Source of the DNA: Janthinobacterium sp. 61
Lineage (GTDB): Bacteria; Pseudomonadota; Gammaproteobacteria; Burkholderiales; Burkholderiaceae_D
Assembly (NCBI RefSeq): GCF_002846335.1
Contig: NZ_PJMQ01000001.1
Coordinates: 1,798,001-1,862,000, forward strand
Direction of reading: 5' to 3'
DNA: 64,000 nucleotides
Both the position numbers and the translations under genes were made by a program. Shown here piece by piece: positions 58,260-64,000 of this stretch (position 1 is the first letter of the stretch; each line of letters opens with the position of its first letter). Under the pieces are notes generated by a model, which saw only the letters and a program-made list of their open reading frames with translations, was not told the DNA's origin and did no database searches.

Positions 58260-59426
58260 TCAGAAAGAATGCTTGAGACCGACCATCACCACTGTCTGGC
58301 CACCATTCGACGATGGCGTGCCGTTTTGTGAATCGCCCACCGAGGCGACTGCGTCGACGATGGCGCCGCCCTGGCCCAGGGTCTGGCCGCGCGCCAGCTG
58401 GCGCGCTTCGATCAGGTAGATCGCCGTACGCTTGGACAGCGCATAGGTCTGCTCGAACGACAGCTGGCGGTAGCGCGCGCGGTCCGACACGCCATTGGCG
58501 CGGCTGGTGTAGGTGTCGCTGTAGCCGGCGGCCAGGAACCACTGCGGCGTCAGCTGGTAGCTGGAAATCAGGCCGGCCGTGTTGAAGATGGCGGTGTCGC
58601 GGAAGGTGGAGTGGCTGCCCGCCTGGTACTGCACGTTGCTGGCATTGGCGCCCACCATCCACTTGCCCATGGTGTAGCGCGCGCTGGCGGCAATGAACGC
58701 TATGCTTTCGGCCGAGGCATAGCCCCGGTTGAGGGCCGAGATACCGAAGCTGCCCGATGCGTTGTCGCTCCAGCCAGCGCCATTCTGTCCATTTTTCAGT
58801 TTCAGATAGCCGAGCGCGAATTCCGCCGGCGAGGTGCTGTACTTGACGGCGGCGCTGAAGCTGCTGCCCACGGCATTGCCGTCGGCCGCTTCACCGAAGC
58901 CGTATTGCGCGCTGGCCTGCAGGCCGCGCCAGGCTGGCATATTGTAGGTGACGGAATTGCTGATGCGCACGGTCGTATCGAGGCCGTCGATATCGCCCGG
59001 GTGGGCGCCGGTCGCGCCCGTCAAGACATTGCTCGACGCCAGCGAGCCCACCAGCAGATAGTACGGCGTGTACTGGCGCCCGGCCGTCACGCTGCCGTAG
59101 GCCTTCGATTGCAAGCCCACGTAGGCCTGGCGGTTGAACAGGGAGCTGGCCGAACTCTGCGCGCCCGTATCGCTTTCAAAGCCGTTTTCCAGCAAGAACA
59201 GCGCCTTTAGGTCACCGCCCAGGTCTTCCACGCCCTGGAAACCGATCTTGCTGGCGGACAAACTGCCGCTGCGCATATAGGTATTCGACTTGCCTCCCTG
59301 GTTGCTGGCGTAGGCGGTGGCCGCATCAACTACGCCGTAAATGGTGACATTGCTTTGGGCGCAAACGTTTGCGCCGATGAGCGAAGTGACGGCCAGCGCC
59401 GCAGCGCGCATGCATATAGTGTTCAT
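58260..59426 (-). CDS. Gram-negative porin (Porin_4 / OmpC-like)
   Basis: 388 residues from ATG 59426 with AGGAAAAA upstream. Signal peptide MNTICMRAAALAVTSLIGAN ending VCA. The mature start QSNVTIYGVVDAATAYASNQ, then SKIGFQGVEDLGGDLKALFLLE and FNRQAYVGLQ are the hallmarks of burkholderial porins; it ends with aromatic GLKHSF. A trimeric diffusion channel. Only 28 bases separate its stop from the gamma-subunit TTG start, so it is likely the first gene of the dehydrogenase operon and admits its substrate. Confidence 0.95.
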   Translation of the reverse strand: MNTICMRAAALAVTSLIGANVCAQSNVTIYGVVDAATAYASNQGGKSNTYMRSGSLSASKIGFQGVEDLGGDLKALFLLENGFESDTGAQSSASSLFNRQAYVGLQSKAYGSVTAGRQYTPYYLLVGSLASSNVLTGATGAHPGDIDGLDTTVRISNSVTYNMPAWRGLQASAQYGFGEAADGNAVGSSFSAAVKYSTSPAEFALGYLKLKNGQNGAGWSDNASGSFGISALNRGYASAESIAFIAASARYTMGKWMVGANASNVQYQAGSHSTFRDTAIFNTAGLISSYQLTPQWFLAAGYSDTYTSRANGVSDRARYRQLSFEQTYALSKRTAIYLIEARQLARGQTLGQGGAIVDAVASVGDSQNGTPSSNGGQTVVMVGLKHSF

Positions 59427-59446
59427 TTTTTCCTGATTTTCCTGTT

Positions 59447-59464
59447 TTGTTGTACGTACAACAA
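59447..59464. promoter_or_regulatory. Perfect palindrome upstream of the porin, GntR-like operator
   Basis: TTGTTGTACGTACAACAA is a perfect 18-base palindrome 21-38 bases before the porin ATG. Its TTGTAC/GTACAA arms resemble operators of GntR/FadR-type or IclR-type repressors. No such regulator gene is nearby. Confidence 0.65.
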
Positions 59465-59546
59465 GCATGTCCACCGCGATGGCGGAACACACGCTGTGAC
59501 GCTGCGTTGCCGCCCCATCCGGCGATGGGGGCATCCGCTGTTCTTC

Positions 59547-59560
59547 TTGATTTGGATCAA
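59547..59560. promoter_or_regulatory. FNR/Anr-type box upstream of the porin operon
   Basis: TTGATTTGGATCAA matches TTGAT-N4-ATCAA perfectly, and the flanking C and G extend the palindrome. It is 121-134 bases upstream of the porin ATG. Confidence 0.75.
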
Positions 59561-59604
59561 GTGCAGCAAATTATACGCTTATTTGCTCACATGTAAGTGA
59601 TTAA

Positions 59605-59654
59605 CTATAAGGCGTAGTCTTATAGCAAAACATGGATAGCTCTTATAGCAAAAC
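59605..59654. promoter_or_regulatory. Repeat cluster CTATAAG/CTTATAG upstream of the porin operon
   Basis: CTATAAG-N7-CTTATAG (59605-59625) is a perfect inverted repeat. The 14-base TCTTATAGCAAAAC starting at 59618 recurs exactly at 59641-59654, 23 bases later. This looks like operator DNA for a dimeric regulator (LysR- or MarR-like) or for the divergent control of the porin operon; the neighbouring HpaR-like gene reads towards it. Confidence 0.55.
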
Positions 59655-59791
59655 CGATAGATGCGCGGGCGCAAGCCCGGCATAATGGGGAAAAGCGTGG
59701 AACAGGCGTGACAAAAGCAGCGGCGGCGCGTGTTAAAAAAACACGCGCGGCGGAAGGTCAGACAGGCAGAAAACGGGGGGGACTGGACGAT

Positions 59792-60247
59792 TCAGCGCAG
59801 GATGGCGGGCGCCACCGGCAGGGTTTCCAGGGCAATAAAGGCTTCCAGGGTACGGCGCATGTCTTCAAACACTTGCTTGCCGTAAGCCGCTTCCAGGTGT
59901 TCATATTGCAAGTCAATCAACTTGCCCATCTGCAGCAACAAGCTGGCGCCCGATTCCGACAGGTGCACCTTGCGGCGGCGCTGGTCGCCTTCAAACTTGC
60001 TACGCCCGATCAAGCCGATTTCTTCCATGCGCGCCAGGATGCCGCTCATGCTGGGACTGGAAATCTGGCAGATATTGCACAGCTCGCGCGGTTCCAGGGT
60101 AGGGCTTTCGTTCAGCGCGCGCATGATGCGCCACTGCTGCTCCGTCACGCCGAAGTGATTGAGGATGGGGCGGAAATGCTGGAGCAGGCTGTCGCGTGCC
60201 TTCAGCAGCAGTTGCGGCATGTTCGGATAACGGATCGGTAGCTGCAA
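59792..60247 (-). CDS. MarR-family regulator, HpaR-like
   Basis: About 151 residues from a TTG at 60247 with GGAG 6 bases upstream; alternatives are a GTG at 60271 and an ATG at 60220. The winged helix (about 40-115) has RPILNHFGVTEQQWRIMRAL, ISSPSMSGILARMEEIGLI and the wing DQRRRKVHLSESG, close to HpaR, the repressor of homoprotocatechuate degradation. No hpa genes are in view; it may control the porin operon or distant aromatic genes. Confidence 0.85.
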   Translation of the reverse strand: MQLPIRYPNMPQLLLKARDSLLQHFRPILNHFGVTEQQWRIMRALNESPTLEPRELCNICQISSPSMSGILARMEEIGLIGRSKFEGDQRRRKVHLSESGASLLLQMGKLIDLQYEHLEAAYGKQVFEDMRRTLEAFIALETLPVAPAILR

Positions 60248-60349
60248 GTGGAACTCCAGGGTGGCCAGCACAATGAGCGTAATTATACGACTCGCCCGAG
60301 GAAAATAGCGGCAAAAATGCCTTTCCCTGCCGCTCTTGATGCCATGGCG

Positions 60350-62158
60350 TCAGCCCCTGGCTTTTCTCTGCTCGGGAATAAAGTGTTCGCGCACGGCCTT
60401 GGCCAGCAGGCCAGGCGGCAGCAAACCCTGTCCCAGCAGGAAGTTGTTGAAGGCCAGGCGGTCGAATTTCTCGCCCAGCGCCAGCTCCGTTTCCGCGCGC
60501 AGCTGCAGGATGCGCGTATAGCCATAGAAATAGCTGCCCGCCTGCCCCGGCATATTGAAGGTGTAGCGGTCCAGCTCCTGGCGCGCCATCGCTTTCGACA
60601 GCATCACTTCATCCGTCAGGATGCGGCCCGCTTCTTCACGGGTGACCTGCCCCAGGTTCAGCATCGGGTCGAGCATGGCGCGTGCCGCGCGCAGCATGCG
60701 GAACTGCAGCGCGATGAACTGGCCTTCGGCCGGTTCGTAGGGAATCATCTCCGCTTCCGCATACAGCGCCCAGCCTTCCACGTTGACGCTGTTGAACGCG
60801 TACAGGCTGCGCGCCTGCGACACGCCCCGCTCCACCATGGCGCTGAACTGCAGCTCGTGGCCGGGCCGGCCCTCGTGCGCGCTCAGGGTCCATGCCGCGC
60901 CCGCGAAGTTGAAATCGTCATATGCTTCGCCCTTGCCGCTGGTGGCCGGATTGCTGACGGGGAGGACGAACTGGCCGTGTTCTCCCGTATTGCCGATCAG
61001 CGGAGGCGGCCGCATGTGCGGCGCCGGCTGGGCCGCCGATTCGGCATTCGATGCCAGGCGCATGGTCATGGCGCGCGCAGGAATATCGACGACGCGCTGC
61101 TGGGCGATGCGCTCTTCCAGCTGCGTATTGACGCCCTTGTAGTGCGCTTCCAGCTGCTCGTTCGGGATGGAATCGACTTTCAGCGCGCGCAGCACCTGGC
61201 GGTAATCGCTGCCGTCGACGCCCTTCAACGCCAGCCCGGCCGCCACCACGGGCGCCAGCGCCTGCATGGCGGCGCGCGTTTCCAGGTAGGCCACTTGCGC
61301 CCGTTCGACCAGCGCGCGCGGCTCGATGTCGATGCCCACCTGTTTCAGGCGGAAGGCGTACAACTCGGGCGCCATGCGGAAATCCGTGCGCGACAGGGGC
61401 AGCACCACTTGCTTCTCCCACGCCGCATATTCGTTCAACTGCTGTTCCATCGCCGCCAGCGCAGGTTCGGCGTCCGCGATCTGCATGTCGGCAAACAGCT
61501 TGCGGATGCCGGCGATATACGTCGGCACGTTTTCCAGCGACTGCTCCACCTGCAGGCGCACGGGACCGGCCAGGCCAGGCTTGCTGATTTTTTCCGTGAA
61601 GCGCGCCTTGGCCTGCTGCGTGATCGGCGTGCTGCCCGGGAACCGGCCCACATAGCGCTGCAAACGTTCGAGCGCCTTGGCGCGTCGCGCGGCCGGACGC
61701 TGCTCCTGCAGCAAGCTTTGCATGCTGCCAAAAACCATTTGCGGCACATCGACCCACGGTAAGGTGTACTTGGCGTCCAGCTGGGCGCCGGTGATTTCCT
61801 GGTCCACAGCCTGCGTCAGAATCTGCAGATCCTGACGGACGCGCTCATCTTTTTCCATCGCCAGCTTTTGCTGCAATTGCGCGCGCGCCTGCCGCATGGC
61901 TGCCACATAACGTTCGGTGATCTTCGGCCCCAGGTCGGCGGCCAGGCCGTCGTACTGCGCCAGGCCTGTGTCGGAAGCGTTTTCGGGCGAGAACTTCGCC
62001 TGCGCCGCCAGCACGATGGCCGCGTTACGGTTGCTGGCCTCGACCCAGGCCGATTCGGCGCCAGCCGCTGCCGGGGCGGCGGCCATGGCGGGCATGGCAA
62101 ACGCTATGGAGAGTGCTGCGGCAAGCACGGTCTGGTGCAATTTCGGAATAAGGTACAT
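60350..62158 (-). CDS. DUF885 exported protein (peptidase-like)
   Basis: 602 residues from ATG 62158 with AGGAAGG upstream. Signal peptide MYLIPKLHQTVLAAALSIAF ending AMAAA. The DUF885 core contains a metal-type motif SAHEGRPGHELQF near 435-445 (H-E-x-x-x-H pattern) and VEGWALYAE downstream (a Glu likely as third ligand). Also PPPLIGNTG and TDEVMLSKAMARQELDR. The layout is that of a thermolysin-like metallopeptidase, but biochemical function is unproven. It follows the GH3 gene by about 125 bases on the same strand. Confidence 0.85.
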   Translation of the reverse strand: MYLIPKLHQTVLAAALSIAFAMPAMAAAPAAAGAESAWVEASNRNAAIVLAAQAKFSPENASDTGLAQYDGLAADLGPKITERYVAAMRQARAQLQQKLAMEKDERVRQDLQILTQAVDQEITGAQLDAKYTLPWVDVPQMVFGSMQSLLQEQRPAARRAKALERLQRYVGRFPGSTPITQQAKARFTEKISKPGLAGPVRLQVEQSLENVPTYIAGIRKLFADMQIADAEPALAAMEQQLNEYAAWEKQVVLPLSRTDFRMAPELYAFRLKQVGIDIEPRALVERAQVAYLETRAAMQALAPVVAAGLALKGVDGSDYRQVLRALKVDSIPNEQLEAHYKGVNTQLEERIAQQRVVDIPARAMTMRLASNAESAAQPAPHMRPPPLIGNTGEHGQFVLPVSNPATSGKGEAYDDFNFAGAAWTLSAHEGRPGHELQFSAMVERGVSQARSLYAFNSVNVEGWALYAEAEMIPYEPAEGQFIALQFRMLRAARAMLDPMLNLGQVTREEAGRILTDEVMLSKAMARQELDRYTFNMPGQAGSYFYGYTRILQLRAETELALGEKFDRLAFNNFLLGQGLLPPGLLAKAVREHFIPEQRKARG

Positions 62159-62282
62159 CGGGGTTTCCTTCCTGGCAGAATCGGCGAACAAAACGGCGAA
62201 CGAAGCGGCCAGTATCGGCGAGCGCCAGGGTGCTGTCAATCGGACGGGGACAGGCCGCGCCAGGCGACCCGTCCCGCGCCTG

Positions 62283-64000
62283 TCAGTACGCCAGCCCGTC
62301 GCCGAACTTGTACAGCGGATGGGCCGTGTCATACGGCACGTCCGATTTCTGCATCTGCACTTCGGCCATCGACGACGGCAACTCGAACGGCAGTTTGCCT
62401 TGCGGCTTGGCCTTGCCCGTCAGGACATCGAACAGCGCGCCGTCGCTCACGCCAAAGTTGGCGAGAATGGCGCTGGCCTTGTCCTGCACGTTGCCGAGGA
62501 TGGCCGGACGGTCCAGGTACACCGTCACCACCGTCTTCGGCGCGTATTTCGCCGCGTTCTTGATCGCCTCGTAGTCGGCATTGCCATCGACGTAATCGAG
62601 GCGGCCTTCGTGCTGCATGCTGCCGAAGATGTAATTCGGGTGCAGGGTTTCATAGGGCGCGGCCACGCGCAGCAGGGCCACGTCCGCTTCCTGCGGCGTG
62701 GCCACCACCGTGTAGCCGTACTGCTTCGCCACGGCCGCATCGATGCCATACAGGTAGACTTTCTTGACGCTGGCCGCCAGCGGCAAGACCTTGTCCTTGT
62801 TTTCCAGCAAGACCAGCGAACGGCGCTGCGCATCCAGGCCAGCCTCGACGAATTCCGCCTTGCCCACCGTGGTGGATGCCTTGGCCGCATCGACAAACGG
62901 ATGCTCGAACAGGCCTTGCTTGAATTTCTGGATCAGGATGCGCCGCGCCGAGGCGTTGATGCGCGCTTCCGTCAACTGGCCACGCTGCACGGCTTGCGTC
63001 AGGTACGGCGCTTCCGTCACGCCGCCAAACTGGTCCATCCCCGCCGTGACGGCCTTCACGTAACGTTCGGCCTTGGTGGCGTCTTCCATGCCCCACGGCG
63101 TGCCAAAGCCGATGAACGAAGGCGCGACGCCTGGCGGCGTGCCGTTGCGGCAGTTGGCGTCGCAGTCGGAAGTGATGCCCCAGTCGGACAGGATCACGCC
63201 TTCGAAGCCGTATTTGCCGCGCAGCAGATCGGTCAACATGGTCTTGCTGAAACCGGCCGCCACCTGCTCCAGGGTGATGCCGGCTATGGTGATATTACCG
63301 TCTGGCAGGGCGTACGTCGGCATGACGGAAGCCGCCTTGGCCGTGAACGCCCCTTCGAAGGGCTTCACGTGGTAAGCGAAGTTGTTGCCCGGGTAGGTCA
63401 TGTAGCGGCCATAGTAATTGTGGCCGTCAAAGCCCTCTTTCGTGGCGCCGTAGCCTACCCAGTGCTTGACGACGGCCACCACACTGCCGTCATGCAAGCC
63501 CGTATTGCCATCCTGGAAGCCCTCGATATAGTGCTGCACCATGCGCTTGGCCAGGTCGGCGTCTTCGCCAAACGTGCCGTTGATGCGCGACCAGCGCGGC
63601 TCGGTGGCCAGGTCCGCCTGCGGTGATAGCGCCTGCGTAATGCCGACGGCCAGGTATTCCTGGCGCGCGATATCGCCGAAACGGCGCACCAGCGCATCGT
63701 CGCCGATGGCGGCCAGGCCCAGGGTTTCCGGCCACTGCGAGAAGCCCTTGGTACCGGCGCTGGCGCCCACCGTGTACTGGAAATGGTGGCGCGGATCCGT
63801 GCTGATGGACACGGGGATGCCATGGCGCGAGGTTTCGCTCAGGGCCTGCACCTTGTTGTACTGGGCCGCCATATTGGCCGTATCGCCCGCCATGCGCGTA
63901 ATAAACGTGTTGACGTACTGCTTGACGATCAGGTCTTGCAGGGCCACCAGGTCATACGCGCCGCCCAGGCCGATGCCGGAAGGGTCGGACACGGTGGGCG
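62283..64000 (-). CDS. Glycoside hydrolase family 3 (beta-glucosidase-like), 5' end cut by window
   Basis: At least 569 residues are in view; the frame continues past the right edge, so the N-terminus is missing. The TIM-barrel has VSISTDPRHHF, GITQALSPQADLATEPRWSR, VVKHWVGYGA and the catalytic nucleophile Asp in GVILSDWGI. The second domain ends with LLEN.. and the KFGDGLAY closing motif. Family 3 enzymes cut beta-glucans or amino-sugar chains. The absence of the N-terminus prevents judging signal peptide or substrate. Confidence 0.92.
   Translation of the reverse strand, partial: PTVSDPSGIGLGGAYDLVALQDLIVKQYVNTFITRMAGDTANMAAQYNKVQALSETSRHGIPVSISTDPRHHFQYTVGASAGTKGFSQWPETLGLAAIGDDALVRRFGDIARQEYLAVGITQALSPQADLATEPRWSRINGTFGEDADLAKRMVQHYIEGFQDGNTGLHDGSVVAVVKHWVGYGATKEGFDGHNYYGRYMTYPGNNFAYHVKPFEGAFTAKAASVMPTYALPDGNITIAGITLEQVAAGFSKTMLTDLLRGKYGFEGVILSDWGITSDCDANCRNGTPPGVAPSFIGFGTPWGMEDATKAERYVKAVTAGMDQFGGVTEAPYLTQAVQRGQLTEARINASARRILIQKFKQGLFEHPFVDAAKASTTVGKAEFVEAGLDAQRRSLVLLENKDKVLPLAASVKKVYLYGIDAAVAKQYGYTVVATPQEADVALLRVAAPYETLHPNYIFGSMQHEGRLDYVDGNADYEAIKNAAKYAPKTVVTVYLDRPAILGNVQDKASAILANFGVSDGALFDVLTGKAKPQGKLPFELPSSMAEVQMQKSDVPYDTAHPLYKFGDGLAY

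Noticed and set aside
59792..60247. HpaR-like regulator as controller of the homogentisate operon
   Set aside because: The operon is more than 50 kb away and no shared motif was found between the two regions.

Overview
The window is high-GC, densely coded chromosomal DNA from a betaproteobacterium. The best fit is Oxalobacteraceae (Janthinobacterium/Massilia/Duganella type). This rests on the style of the housekeeping proteins (HemB, GapA, Ppc, Pyk, ActP/YjcH), the many two-component hybrid kinases and the outer-membrane porin. I saw no rRNA, tRNA, CRISPR array, transposase or phage gene, so this looks like core and adaptive chromosome rather than a mobile island.

Layout. 1-4.2 kb: a receiver-like membrane protein cut by the window edge, an Imm22-like small protein, and an unusual envelope protein joining a NodB polysaccharide deacetylase, a caspase-like protease, an EF-hand and TPRs. 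4.2-8.7 kb: a homogentisate operon (MFS transporter, FAD monooxygenase, DUF2783 protein, HmgA). 8.9-18.3 kb: mixed genes (DUF1842, LuxR regulator, MsrA, metallo-beta-lactamase-fold protein, HemB, DUF535, acyltransferase, an OmpR-type two-component pair, a small exported protein). 18.6-27.3 kb: DUF481 beta-barrel plus lipoprotein hydrolase; a large MHYT/PAS hybrid kinase with an HD-GYP response regulator; a membrane protein and an SseB-like protein. 27.4-31.7 kb: an iron-uptake surface-signalling unit (ECF sigma, FecR, TonB receptor) with a Fur box and REP-like hairpins. 31.8-42.3 kb: central carbon genes (pyk, gap, ppc, actP-yjcH) interleaved with a nitric-oxide response set (nsrR, hemerythrin, hmp). 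42.4-48.5 kb: a stressosome operon (rsbR-rsbS-rsbT, an RsbT-like/RsbX-like fusion, and two hybrid histidine kinases as probable output). 48.6-54.6 kb: periplasmic binding protein, metallophosphoesterase, DUF4303 protein, LysR/SDR divergent pair, Rrf2 regulator with a thioredoxin-reductase-like flavoprotein. 54.7-59.4 kb: an operon of porin plus three-subunit FAD/cytochrome c sugar or polyol dehydrogenase, with a rich operator region. 59.8-64 kb: MarR/HpaR-type regulator, DUF885 protein, and a GH3 glycosidase cut by the right edge.

Themes. Redox and oxygen/NO control recurs: two perfect FNR-type boxes (upstream of ppc and upstream of the porin operon), an NsrR-like dyad sitting exactly on the -35 of the hemerythrin-hmp promoter, and a Rrf2-flavoprotein pair. 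The strongest candidates for less-described biology are the stressosome operon, which carries three RsbT-like ATPase domains and ends in hybrid kinases instead of a sigma factor, and the deacetylase-caspase-TPR protein with an Imm22-like gene two bases downstream. Several intergenic palindromes of one family (core GGGGTCAGACC) lie downstream of genes and probably act as terminators.
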